Origin: Chloroflexota bacterium | GTDB lineage: Bacteria > Chloroflexota > Anaerolineae > Anaerolineales > Villigracilaceae | DNA: 41,080 nucleotides | Direction of reading: 5' to 3' | Assembly: GCA_029782225.1 (NCBI GenBank) | Contig: JAKOVF010000119.1 | Coordinates: 1-41,080 of the forward strand | Shown: positions 15,632-23,701 of the stretch, piece after piece | Layout of the letters: the number at the start of each line of letters is the position of its first letter | Position numbering within the stretch: position 1 is the stretch's first letter | The notes under the pieces: generated by a model | What the model was told of the DNA's origin: nothing | Databases searched by the model: none | What the model saw: only the letters and a program-made list of their open reading frames with translations | Translations under genes and position numbers: made by a program

Positions 15632-18007
15632 TTATTTCCCCTCCAGCGCCCGTTCACGCAAGCCGAGGCCAAAGTTCCATAATGCGCCGATGACGATCAA
15701 CACCACAGCCAGGAGCAGGCCGAGGCTGAACGCGTTCCAGTAATATTTTGCAAGACTCGGAAGATCGCCATTGCTTTGTGCGACGATACTGCCTCCGTGC
15801 AGTCCACTCACGATTGCGCTGACCTGCCGCGAGTCATAATAGGGCTGAATCATCGGTGTGGCCTGTGCGCTGGAGACCACAATGATCGGGGTCGTGGGCC
15901 GCTTGTCAGCAGTTTGCTCGATCCAAGTGCGAGCGGATTCCGCGTTGTCTGTGATGACAATCATTGCTGCAAACTGCGAGAGTGAACTGATTTCCTGCAA
16001 AGGTGGGTTGTTCCAGGCAGGATTCATGTCCATATCGAACTGCGCCGCCGCCCGGGGATCCTGTGCGAACGCACGCACGCCGCTCAAACCGCCGGGCAGG
16101 TAACCAAGGTTGAGGTATTGTGTCCCGGGCTGATAGCCGCGATCCTTCAAAGGTCCGGACATCAGATGCTCGGCAAGTGATCCGCCAGTGGGCGAGGTGG
16201 AAATAAATGCCAGCACCGGCTGTTTCAAAATGATCCCGTGTTCCAGCAGGGGCGCGGCAACAGCTTCCATCTCGCCGGAAAGTGCCGGTTCATAATCTAC
16301 AACAACCAGAATAGGTGCACCTGGAGCAAGAGCCTCCATGATCAGCCGTGCATCGCGGAGGTCACTCGTTTCGCCGGTTGGCAGAGCATAGGCACCGGGC
16401 TGCAGGAAGAATGCGCCGACAAGAATTACAAGCAACAAGATCGCCAGTGCCCAGCGCAGCCAGCGTTGAGTGCCGAGAGGCGCAAAGGATGCGATTGGCT
16501 CCGGCGCAGTCTCTGCCGCGAGGATCTGCTCGAGCAGCGTGGACTGCGCGAGCTGCTCTTCCGTGGCATTCAAAGTAATTGAATATGCTTTCGGTTTGCT
16601 GGTTGGACCGATGCCTGGCACGGCGGGAAGCACACCCTGCAGCCCTGCCAGCGCGCCACTTGTTTCGAGAGTCTGGTCTCGTTTGCTGCCTGTTTCCGAT
16701 TGCAGCAATGACGATTCAACCGGCCGCATGGCCTGCACCCAGGATGGCAGGTCTCCAGGCGCGATGGATTCCGCTTCCTGCTGTTTGGAAGGAGTCTCCG
16801 GAGCGCCTGCTTCTTCGCCGGTATTCGAAAGCCAGTCTGGCATTTCAGTGAAAAGTGCGTTGGCGTTTTCGCCTGCCAAAGATTCACTGGTAAAGGCGGG
16901 TGCTTCTTCCGGTTTCTCCGGTTCTGGCGTCTTGCCGGCTTCTGCCTGGAGAGCATTGAGCCAGTCCGGCATGTCGGTCCCAGATGCTTTCGGAGCGGCC
17001 GGTTCCTCTTCGAAAATGGATGATTGAGGCGCGGCGGCTTTCAACCAATCGGGCAGGTCTGCAGCCGGTTCGGCCTCGTCTGCCTGCTCTTCGTCATCTG
17101 TGGATGCCTCCGATGAACGCAGCCATGCAGGCGTCTCGCTTAACTTGCGCTCGGCCGGTGTCGTGTCTTCTTTTAGCCACGAGGGCGTTTCGGTCGAGGT
17201 GGGAGGGGGAGCTGCCTGTCCAGGCGATTGAAGTTTATTCAGCCAGTCTGAGTCTGATTCGATCTGCTCCGGCGCTGCCGTTTGCTGACTTTCCTCCGCT
17301 GCGGCTTGATCTGCCTGCAGGCTTTTTAGCCAGTCTGGAAGCGGCTCAGAGCTGGATGGCAACGCTTCATCCGCGGACTCGGAAGCTTCTTCCGTGAAAG
17401 GAGATGCTTGCGGAGCCTGGGAATCTGCCTGACGCAGCCAGGAGGTGAGCTCGTCCACGCCGCCCTGCTCCGCGGGCTGCTGTATATCCGCCAGCCATGG
17501 AGGCAGTTCGCCTTCCTGGGCAGGCTCGGCAGGTTCCTGTGCGGTAGGCGCCGAGCTGGTCTCTTCATCCTGCGGCATGAATTCATCCGGCTTGCCAAGC
17601 TCCACCCAGCGGACATCGGTCGATTCGTTATCGTTCTTCTTCGGTGTTGGTTTTGCCCCGGTAATACTGGCCAGCCAGTCCGGGGTCTCTTCTTCGTCGT
17701 CGCCCTTTTGGGATTGCAGACCGGCCAAAAAGTCCTGAGAGGGAGTAGTGGGCAATGATAGAGAATCGCTCTCCTGCGCAGATTGCGAGGCTTGATCCTG
17801 AGCCGTCTTGCGCGCTTCATCGCGCGCGTCTCTCAGCCACTGTGGCAGGATCGGTTCGAGTTCGGCCGTATTCTTCTTGGTTGGCATCTGCCCCGGCTGG
17901 ATCGGTGAACCGGCCGATGGTTTCAGGGGAGATTTGCAGCGCTGACAGAACTCCTGGTCTGCTGAATTGCTCGCACCGCAAACGGGACAGGTGATCTGTT
18001 CTGCCAT
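15632..18007 (-). CDS. Zinc-ribbon membrane protein with twelve W-L motifs
   Basis: 791 aa. Residues 7-24 form a zinc ribbon (C7, C10, C21, C24). Residues 30-500 are acidic, Ser/Pro/Glu-rich and probably disordered, and hold twelve copies of a short P-x-W-L motif with Trp at 57, 111, 171, 190, 226, 255, 277, 295, 321, 349, 392 and 423. A membrane helix (about 517-536) leads to an alpha/beta domain (about 540-755: APILVVVDYEPAL, AAMIVITDNAESA, TTPIIVVSS), then a second membrane helix (about 762-785). If the ribbon is cytosolic, the alpha/beta domain is outside. The start ATG at 18007 shares its A with the preceding TGA (TGATG). No family is recognised; it looks like a scaffold with repeated docking peptides. 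Confidence 0.82.
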   Translation of the reverse strand: MAEQITCPVCGASNSADQEFCQRCKSPLKPSAGSPIQPGQMPTKKNTAELEPILPQWLRDARDEARKTAQDQASQSAQESDSLSLPTTPSQDFLAGLQSQKGDDEEETPDWLASITGAKPTPKKNDNESTDVRWVELGKPDEFMPQDEETSSAPTAQEPAEPAQEGELPPWLADIQQPAEQGGVDELTSWLRQADSQAPQASPFTEEASESADEALPSSSEPLPDWLKSLQADQAAAEESQQTAAPEQIESDSDWLNKLQSPGQAAPPPTSTETPSWLKEDTTPAERKLSETPAWLRSSEASTDDEEQADEAEPAADLPDWLKAAAPQSSIFEEEPAAPKASGTDMPDWLNALQAEAGKTPEPEKPEEAPAFTSESLAGENANALFTEMPDWLSNTGEEAGAPETPSKQQEAESIAPGDLPSWVQAMRPVESSLLQSETGSKRDQTLETSGALAGLQGVLPAVPGIGPTSKPKAYSITLNATEEQLAQSTLLEQILAAETAPEPIASFAPLGTQRWLRWALAILLLVILVGAFFLQPGAYALPTGETSDLRDARLIMEALAPGAPILVVVDYEPALSGEMEAVAAPLLEHGIILKQPVLAFISTSPTGGSLAEHLMSGPLKDRGYQPGTQYLNLGYLPGGLSGVRAFAQDPRAAAQFDMDMNPAWNNPPLQEISSLSQFAAMIVITDNAESARTWIEQTADKRPTTPIIVVSSAQATPMIQPYYDSRQVSAIVSGLHGGSIVAQSNGDLPSLAKYYWNAFSLGLLLAVVLIVIGALWNFGLGLRERALEGK

Positions 18008-18615
18008 CACTTGCCTCCATAGGGACGATCCCAGCCGAAGAGCACACGCAGGCCGGTCATCAGAATGCCAAGCGCAACACCGATCAATATGCCGCGTGCG
18101 CCGCCCACGGCCCACACCTGCGTGAGCCAGATACGAAGATCACTCACGCCGGGTATGTTGCCAAAGGGCAGGGTCGCTGTGCCAAGCAGAATCAATACCG
18201 CAGTGATCAGAAATACGATGCTCATTAGGTCTGCGCGGCGGCGCAATAAGCGAATCGCCGCGTATAACAAAGTGACCGCAAGCAGGGCCATCAGCGCGGC
18301 TTCCGCCGGAACGATGATGCCCTGAACGGCGATGCCCATCAGTTCATGCCCGGGGCCAAGGATCAAACCAAACAGGAAGGTCCCAATCAATGCAATCAGC
18401 AGGACGAAGCTATAGGGGGCGTTCTTCTCGCGATGCTGGATCTTCTCTGCATGGACCGATACGAGATTGAAGATTCCCACGAGCGCGGCCGCACCGGCGA
18501 GGATCATGGCTGAATTCAGCAGTGACGTTTGAATGAAAGCAAGTGAGGGGAAGAAATATCCGAGCAGCACCAGCACACCGGCAGCAATGGCGATGACAAC
18601 GTTGATGACGCGCAT
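18007..18615 (-). CDS. Polytopic membrane protein of the MutL-like cluster
   Basis: 202 aa with about six membrane helices; loops are short, with basic residues (HAEKIQHREKN, RLLRRRAD) marking the cytosolic side. No named family is recognised. The ATG at 18615 shares its A with the TGA of the upstream gene (TGATG), and its own TGA overlaps the next start in the same way, so translation of the three genes is likely coupled. An in-frame start further upstream would lie inside the preceding gene and add a Gly/His-rich tail, which I rejected. Confidence 0.78.
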   Translation of the reverse strand: MRVINVVIAIAAGVLVLLGYFFPSLAFIQTSLLNSAMILAGAAALVGIFNLVSVHAEKIQHREKNAPYSFVLLIALIGTFLFGLILGPGHELMGIAVQGIIVPAEAALMALLAVTLLYAAIRLLRRRADLMSIVFLITAVLILLGTATLPFGNIPGVSDLRIWLTQVWAVGGARGILIGVALGILMTGLRVLFGWDRPYGGK

Positions 18616-19346
18616 CAGATCACCCCCAGGACTTTCATGCCCACGCCCGCAAGCAGAAGCAGAATGATCAGCCACCGCAAAATATCCTGCACAGTCAGGC
18701 TGGCTGTGTGGGCCGGGTCGCTGCCTAAATATGCACTGGCAGCAAATAACTCCTCGCCAATTAGCGCATCCTGCGTGCCTGCAAAAAGAATGGACTGTGC
18801 AGCAAGGTCATCGCTGGCGCCAATGCTAAGGATGTTCGTTCGTTCTGCCATATCGGTGAGCAGACCCACTTCCGGCCCGAAGTGTCCGAGCATAATATTG
18901 GCTGAGACGTTCTCATCGCGGATGATGGGCATGGCGCCGGCAGCAAAGCCAAATTCGCTCATGCCGGTCAGACGGGCGGTATTGGGTACATAAAGCTCCT
19001 CAACGCCCGCTGCGGTATAACCGGCTTGCAGGGTATCCTGCGAGAGCAGGGAAATTGTCGGGTCACCGGAGCTTGCCACCGGCGGCTGATCGCTGACAGA
19101 AGTTCTTTCTGCGATGTGACGAAGCGCGGCCAGCGCGGCCAATGCGGAGCCGCCGCGGGACGTGATCAATCCGCCGTATCCAAGCGATACGTGCAGGCGA
19201 GTCCCATCTTCGACGCTGAGGCCAATGGCGCGATAGAGACTTATCATGGCAGGGATGTTGCGCAACGTCTTTGGAGATTTACGGCCCAGAAGAGTCAGAG
19301 CCAGCAGACCTGCTGCGACGACCGCGATGACGATCACTTCTATCAT
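18615..19346 (-). CDS. DUF6754-like membrane-anchored protein
   Basis: 243 aa with a membrane helix at each end (about 2-20 and 222-240) and a soluble alpha/beta domain between. The domain is rich in small residues and Gly turns (HVSLGYGGLITSRGG; IMLGHFGPEVGLL; SIGASDDLAAQSILFAGTQD). From memory this resembles a family labelled DUF6754 in Anaerolineae; I hold that name tentatively. The active site and substrate are unknown. Its ATG overlaps the end of the upstream 80-aa gene by 4 nt (ATGA), and its stop overlaps the next start. Confidence 0.72.
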   Translation of the reverse strand: MIEVIVIAVVAAGLLALTLLGRKSPKTLRNIPAMISLYRAIGLSVEDGTRLHVSLGYGGLITSRGGSALAALAALRHIAERTSVSDQPPVASSGDPTISLLSQDTLQAGYTAAGVEELYVPNTARLTGMSEFGFAAGAMPIIRDENVSANIMLGHFGPEVGLLTDMAERTNILSIGASDDLAAQSILFAGTQDALIGEELFAASAYLGSDPAHTASLTVQDILRWLIILLLLAGVGMKVLGVI

Positions 19347-19585
19347 CCCGAGGCCTCCTGTGTGAGGAAGGACGCGAAGGCGCGGGCTTCCTGCTCTTCT
19401 TCAAGGGTTGCAGCGAGTGCGCTGATCTGGTCGCTGTTGAAAAAGCCGCGACTAAAATAAAGCGCCTGCGCTCCGAGTAAAGCAAGAGGACTTCCTGCTT
19501 CGAGAAGCGAGGCGGCAATGTCGTTCAGTTGATAGCGGCGCAAAGTCTCAGCCCAGCGCGGCCAGTAATCACGCGTCGTCGTCAT
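19343..19585 (-). CDS. Small first gene of the MutL-like cluster, unknown function
   Basis: 80 aa, soluble, helical, with a Trp-rich start (DYWPRWAETLRRY) and an Ala/Leu-rich remainder. No family is recognised. It heads the leftward cluster: a TATACT box at 19598-19593 lies only 7 nt before the ATG, and no Shine-Dalgarno fits between, so the operon mRNA is probably leaderless at this gene. The 3' end overlaps the next gene by ATGA. Conservation of position and coupling argue it is real despite its size. Confidence 0.7.
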   Translation of the reverse strand: MTTTRDYWPRWAETLRRYQLNDIAASLLEAGSPLALLGAQALYFSRGFFNSDQISALAATLEEEQEARAFASFLTQEASG

Positions 19586-19592
19586 GTTTTTT

Positions 19593-19598
19593 AGTATA
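19593..19598 (-). promoter_or_regulatory. -10 box of the MutL-like cluster
   Basis: The minus strand reads TATACT, seven bases (AAAAAAC) before the ATG at 19585. This would drive all seven genes down to 12134. The 187-nt divergent gap also holds a plus-strand TATAAT at 19738-19743. Confidence 0.6.
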
Positions 19599-19737
19599 GC
19601 ATAATTTTAAGGTTGGCTTGTGATATGCGCCATGCCCCGCGTGGGGGAGAGATGGCACTCTGGACGAAGCCTGACATCCTAACATTTACAGGAAGTTTTA
19701 CAGCCTATCCGTGGAACAGCCCGCTGGATTGGCATAG

Positions 19738-19743
19738 TATAAT
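19738..19743 (+). promoter_or_regulatory. -10 box of the B12-binding subunit gene
   Basis: TATAAT followed by a 29-nt leader that contains a GGAGG Shine-Dalgarno four bases before the ATG at 19773. The -35 region is poor. Confidence 0.55.
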
Positions 19744-19772
19744 TTTGCACATAATTCCTTGCTGGAGGAAAT

Positions 19773-20171
19773 ATGACTGAACGTAAGATTAGAGTTTTGG
19801 TCGCCAAACCCGGGTTGGATGGACACGACCGCGGCGCAAAGGTGGTGGCGCGTGCCCTGCGTGATGCAGGGATGGAAGTGATTTACACCGGTTTGCGGCA
19901 GACACCTGAGATGATCGCGGAAGCCGCATTACAGGAGGACGTGGATGTGGTAGGGCTTTCTGTCCTTTCCGGCGCGCACATGGCGCTCACACCCCGCGTG
20001 ATGGAATTATTGAAGGCCAATGGCCAATCCCACGTGAAGCTCTTCATCGGCGGCATCATTCCAGATGAAGATCTACACCGCCTCAAAGAAATGGGCGTGA
20101 CCGGGATTTATGGCCCTGGCGCATCCACGGATGATATCATCCGGGATATCAAACATGCGGTGGAAGAATAG
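19773..20171 (+). CDS. Cobalamin-binding subunit of an acyl-CoA mutase
   Basis: 132 aa, a stand-alone B12-binding domain like the C-terminal part of methylmalonyl-CoA mutase. The base-off/His-on motif DxHxxG is present as D16-G-H18-D-R-G21. [10 protein letters not shown] supplies the conserved Ser/Leu stretch and FIGGIIP the Gly-rich turn. It needs a separate catalytic TIM-barrel subunit, which is not in this window. A strong GGAGG precedes the ATG. It is followed by a hairpin and then meaB, the usual partner. Whether the mutase acts on methylmalonyl-CoA or a related acyl-CoA cannot be read from this subunit. Confidence 0.93.
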   Translation: MTERKIRVLVAKPGLDGHDRGAKVVARALRDAGMEVIYTGLRQTPEMIAEAALQEDVDVVGLSVLSGAHMALTPRVMELLKANGQSHVKLFIGGIIPDEDLHRLKEMGVTGIYGPGASTDDIIRDIKHAVEE

Positions 20172-20174
20172 CAT

Positions 20175-20212
20175 ATACGGATTACGTCGAGCGTAATCCG
20201 TATTTCGTTTTC
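20175..20212 (+). terminator. Terminator-like hairpin between mutase subunit and meaB
   Basis: A perfect 12-bp stem (ATACGGATTACG / CGTAATCCGTAT) with loop TCGAG, followed by the T-rich run TTCGTTTTCTT that leads straight into the meaB ATG. It could act as an attenuator that lowers meaB expression relative to the mutase subunit, or as a processing site. Confidence 0.7.
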
Positions 20213-20214
20213 TT

Positions 20215-21222
20215 ATGAACTTATCTGCATCTGTTCTCAACGGTGACCGGCTGGCGTTGGCTCGCCTGCTCACACAAGTGGAAAATGATTCGCCGGAGGC
20301 GCGTATCGCGCTCGGTGAGCTCTTTCCACATACGGGCAAGGCGCATCTGATTGGCGTGACTGGTGCACCCGGGACCGGAAAATCATCACTGGTCAATCAA
20401 CTGGCAATGCAGTTCCGCAAGAACGATGCACACCGCGTGGCGATTGTAGCCGTGGATCCGTCGAGTCCCTTCACGGGTGGTGCGGTGCTCGGCGATCGTG
20501 TGCGGATGCGTGACCTGGCCGGTGACCCCGGAGTGTTCATCCGCTCCATGGCAACGCGCGGCTCGCTCGGTGGGCTGGCACAGGCAACTGCAAGCATGGT
20601 GCAAGTCTTCGATGCCGCGGGATATGATATTGTCATGATCGAAACCGTGGGGGCCGGGCAGAGCGAAGTCGATATTGCTAAGCTTGCCCATACCACCATT
20701 GTGGTGGAAGCGCCCGGCCTCGGCGATGATATCCAGGCCATCAAGGCTGGCATCCTCGAGATCGCGGATATTCTAGTTGTGAACAAGGCGGACCGACCCG
20801 GTGTGGAGAACACGGAGAAGGCGTTGAAGTCCATGCTGGACCTGGCGCATCCGGGTCGGCGTGTGTTCCAACATCACGGAACGTCGATGACAGTCGCTGC
20901 ACCTCAACTGGAACCGAGCGACAAAGTCATTTGGCTCCCTCCGATTCAGAGGACGATTTCAACGGAAGGTGTCGGCATCCCTGAATTGGCTGAATGGGTC
21001 TTGAAGCATTTGGCCCACCTCCGTCAAAGTGGAGATTGGGCTGCTCGTGACCGCGCCAGGCTTGAGGCCGAGTTGGAAACGTTGGTCCGCGAGACGCTGG
21101 TGAATCGTTTCCGCGAGAGCATCCCGCAGAAACGGTACGATGAAATCCTTGAAAGAGTCCTCAACCGGGAGCTTTCACCCTGGGAAGCAATGAAGATGTT
21201 AATCAATGGAAGGCACTTATGA
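20215..21222 (+). CDS. meaB: MeaB/ArgK-type GTPase chaperone of B12 mutase
   Basis: A G3E-family GTPase that gates cofactor loading and protects methylmalonyl-CoA-type mutases. 335 aa. Seen: P-loop GVTGAPGTGKSS (about 43-54), VDPSSPFTGGAVLGDRVRM (switch I with Mg ligand), ETVGAGQSEVDI (switch II), and the guanine-specificity motif NKADRPG, followed by the C-terminal dimerisation helices. The ATG at 20215 lies 12 nt beyond the hairpin with no Shine-Dalgarno between. The N-terminal helix GDRLALARLLTQVE agrees with family starts. It overlaps the next gene by ATGA. Confidence 0.95.
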   Translation: MNLSASVLNGDRLALARLLTQVENDSPEARIALGELFPHTGKAHLIGVTGAPGTGKSSLVNQLAMQFRKNDAHRVAIVAVDPSSPFTGGAVLGDRVRMRDLAGDPGVFIRSMATRGSLGGLAQATASMVQVFDAAGYDIVMIETVGAGQSEVDIAKLAHTTIVVEAPGLGDDIQAIKAGILEIADILVVNKADRPGVENTEKALKSMLDLAHPGRRVFQHHGTSMTVAAPQLEPSDKVIWLPPIQRTISTEGVGIPELAEWVLKHLAHLRQSGDWAARDRARLEAELETLVRETLVNRFRESIPQKRYDEILERVLNRELSPWEAMKMLINGRHL

Positions 21223-21782
21223 GCATGATCTACGGCGAGCGAGTCCGTTTGCGCGCAATCGAGCGTGACGATCTACAACAGTATTATGCATGGGTCAACG
21301 ACCCGGAAGTGACGCGCAATCTGGGACTCTATCTGCCCATGTCGAACCGCGATGAGGAAGGATGGTTCGAACGCGTCTCGCAGGGCGACGCAAACGAGAG
21401 GCCGCTCGCTATTGAGATGCGTGATGGCGGCAGGAATTGGAAATTGATCGGCAACTGTGGTGTGTTTGGGATTGAATGGGTAAATGGCAGCGCGGAACTT
21501 GGCATCATGATCGGTGAGAAATCCTGCTGGGATCAGGGATATGGCACGGAAGTTATGATGTTGTTGTTGCGTCACTGCTTTGAGACCCTCAACCTGCACC
21601 GTGTTTTTCTGCGAGTGTATGCTGATCACTCACGCGGCATACGCGCTTACCAGAAGGCAGGTTTTGTGGAAGAGGGTAGGATGCGAGAAGCTGTGTTCAA
21701 ACACGGCCGATATGACGATGTGATTTTCATGAGCGTTTTGCGCTCTGAATGGCAGGCTCGTACCAAGGAGAAACAAGTCTAA
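21219..21782 (+). CDS. GNAT N-acetyltransferase (RimJ/RimL-like)
   Basis: 187 aa, an acetyl-CoA-dependent N-acetyltransferase of the RimJ/RimL group. Seen: YGERVRLRAIERDDLQQYYAW at the start, IGNCGVFGIEW (beta strands before the CoA site), the pyrophosphate loop region in DQGYGTEVMMLLLRHCFE, and the terminal LHRVFLRVYADHSRGIRAYQKAGF segment typical of the family. The substrate may be a protein N-terminus, an amine or an antibiotic. Its start overlaps the meaB stop (ATGA), and its TAA shares a base with the next ATG (TAATG). Confidence 0.9.
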   Translation: MSMIYGERVRLRAIERDDLQQYYAWVNDPEVTRNLGLYLPMSNRDEEGWFERVSQGDANERPLAIEMRDGGRNWKLIGNCGVFGIEWVNGSAELGIMIGEKSCWDQGYGTEVMMLLLRHCFETLNLHRVFLRVYADHSRGIRAYQKAGFVEEGRMREAVFKHGRYDDVIFMSVLRSEWQARTKEKQV

Positions 21783-22771
21783 TGCACCATGTTCATCACG
21801 ATTTGAGGGTGTACGGGGGGATCAAGTTATTTGCAGGTACGGCAGCACCTGAACTTGCACAAAAGATTTCGGATTACCTCGGCTCACGTCTGAGTGCGCG
21901 CCAGGTCATTGATTTCCCGAACGAGAATATCTTTGTCAAATTGGGCGAAAGCGTTCGGGGACAGGACGTTTATGTGATTCAGACCACAACCACGCCGGTG
22001 CACCGAAACCTGATGGAATTGCTGATCATGATCCAGACCCTGCGTCTGGATTCAGCGGCACGCATCACGGCAGTTGTGCCTTATCTGTGCTATGGACGGT
22101 CGGATAAGAAAGATCAGCCGCGTGTGCCGATCACCGCGCGGCTGGTGGCTGAAATGCTCGAGATCGCGGGGGCGGACCGTTACATGACGCTCGATCCGCA
22201 CGCCGGGCAGATCCAGGGATTTTTCAGCGTGCCAGGCGATGTGTTGACTGCCTCGCACCTGTTGATCGATTACATCAACGCCAACCTGCGCGCTGGCATG
22301 ACCGATCCCGTGGTCGTTGCCACGGACCTTGGTTTTGCCAAGAAAGCCCGAAACTTCGCGGCGGACCTGGATTTGCCCGTTGCTTTCATTGAGAAACGGC
22401 GCAGCGGCAATGATGCCCAGGCCGAGGCACTGACCCTCATCGGTGATGTGCGGGACCGCGATGTGATCATTGTAGATGATGAAGTGGATACTGGCGGTTC
22501 GATCTGCCAGGCTGTAGATGTGGTCAAACAAAATGGCGCGCGGGATGTTTATCTTTCGTTTGTCCACGCCATCCTTTCACGCGACAGCGCACACAGGCTT
22601 TCTGAACTCCCGCTCAAGCATATTATTACCACCGATACCTGTCCCATCCCTGAAGAGAAGATGAACCACCTCCGCAAAAATATCACCGTACTGAGTATTG
22701 CATCCCTCTTAGGTGAAGTGATCAAGCGCGCCCATGAGGGGCGGTCGGTGGGAGAGATGTTCAACGAATAG
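21782..22771 (+). CDS. prs: Ribose-phosphate pyrophosphokinase
   Basis: Makes PRPP from ribose 5-phosphate and ATP for nucleotide, His and Trp synthesis. 329 aa. Seen: FPNENIFVKLGESVRGQDVYVIQ near the N-terminus, PYLCYGRSDKKDQPR (the flexible ATP loop region), LDPHAGQIQGFF (metal His), DLGFAKKARNFA, EKRRSGND, and the PRPP loop VDDEVDTGGSICQA, which has Glu-Val where many enzymes have Met-Ile. It is coupled to the GNAT gene through TAATG. The annotation is secure, although the degenerate motifs suggest a class divergent from the E. coli enzyme. Confidence 0.92.
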   Translation: MHHVHHDLRVYGGIKLFAGTAAPELAQKISDYLGSRLSARQVIDFPNENIFVKLGESVRGQDVYVIQTTTTPVHRNLMELLIMIQTLRLDSAARITAVVPYLCYGRSDKKDQPRVPITARLVAEMLEIAGADRYMTLDPHAGQIQGFFSVPGDVLTASHLLIDYINANLRAGMTDPVVVATDLGFAKKARNFAADLDLPVAFIEKRRSGNDAQAEALTLIGDVRDRDVIIVDDEVDTGGSICQAVDVVKQNGARDVYLSFVHAILSRDSAHRLSELPLKHIITTDTCPIPEEKMNHLRKNITVLSIASLLGEVIKRAHEGRSVGEMFNE

Positions 22772-22777
22772 CTTTTA

Positions 22778-22835
22778 GCTGTTAGCGGTTATCTTCTGGC
22801 TAATTGTTTGAAGCTAACCGCTAGATGCTAATGGC
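22778..22835. repeat. Short inverted repeat between prs and mutM
   Basis: TAGCGGTTA at 22783-22791 is inverted as TAACCGCTA at 22815-22823, with further GCTAA/TTAGC words on both sides. It fills most of the 79-nt gap. There is no T-tract, so it is not a classical terminator. A similar TTTAGCGGTT word occurs at 35936-35945. Confidence 0.5.
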
Positions 22836-22850
22836 TAACTGCTTAACAAC

Positions 22851-23699
22851 ATGCCTGAACTACCCGAAGTCGAAACCATTGCTAGACAGCTGAGGCCGGC
22901 CCTCGTCGGTCGGACCATAGTCTCAGCCAATGTGCGCTGGGCACGGACGATTGCCATGCCTTCGGCCCGGAAATTCGGAAACGATGTAAAAGGACAGAGG
23001 ATCACAGAAGTCGCGCGGCGGGCAAAATTCCTGGTCCTCAAGCTGCAAGGGCCTGAGGATTCCCGGTCGAAAACTTACAGTATCCTTATACATTTGCGGA
23101 TGAGTGGAGATTTGTCCATCCGCGACAGTAAAATAAAACCAGATAAGCATGATCGTCTGATTTTCCTGCTTTCTTCACCGTCCAAGGCTGCGGAAGGTGA
23201 GAGCAGCCTGGTTTTCAACGATACCCGCAAGTTTGGCCGCGTGTGGCTGACAGATGATCTGCAAAGTGTGCTGGGCGGACTCGGCCCCGAGCCTTTCAGT
23301 GACGAGTTTACGCCGGAGTGGTTGTATACCAACCTCCATGCGCGTCATCGCCTGCTCAAGCCGCTGCTGCTCGACCAATCCTTCCTTGCCGGGCTGGGCA
23401 ACATCTACACAGATGAAGCCCTGCACATGGCGAAACTGCATCCACTCGCCGCGTCCGATTCCATTAAACGGAAGCAGGCTGAGGTCCTGCATGAAGCGAT
23501 CCGCGCTGTCCTGCAGGAGGGAATCCGCCGTAACGGCGCCAGCATAGACTGGGTCTACCGCGGCGGCGAATACCAGAATTATTTCCGAGTTTATGATCGC
23601 ACCAACCGGCCGTGTATCGTCTGCGGACGGAAGATCCAGAAGCTTGTCGTCGGCCAGCGCGGCACACATATTTGCCCGCACTGCCAGAAGCTGAGGTGA
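22851..23699 (+). CDS. mutM: Formamidopyrimidine-DNA glycosylase
   Basis: Excises oxidised purines such as 8-oxoguanine and nicks the abasic site. 282 aa. The catalytic N-terminus PELPEVET is intact (P2 Schiff-base nucleophile, E3 acid after Met removal). The helix-two-turn-helix lies in LAGLGNIYTDEALHMAKLHP, and the C-terminal zinc finger is present as CIVCG...CPHC. The start needs Pro directly after Met, which fixes the ATG at 22851 even though no Shine-Dalgarno is visible. It lies 79 nt after prs and 2 nt before the next ATG. Confidence 0.96.
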   Translation: MPELPEVETIARQLRPALVGRTIVSANVRWARTIAMPSARKFGNDVKGQRITEVARRAKFLVLKLQGPEDSRSKTYSILIHLRMSGDLSIRDSKIKPDKHDRLIFLLSSPSKAAEGESSLVFNDTRKFGRVWLTDDLQSVLGGLGPEPFSDEFTPEWLYTNLHARHRLLKPLLLDQSFLAGLGNIYTDEALHMAKLHPLAASDSIKRKQAEVLHEAIRAVLQEGIRRNGASIDWVYRGGEYQNYFRVYDRTNRPCIVCGRKIQKLVVGQRGTHICPHCQKLR

Positions 23700-23701
23700 A
23701 C

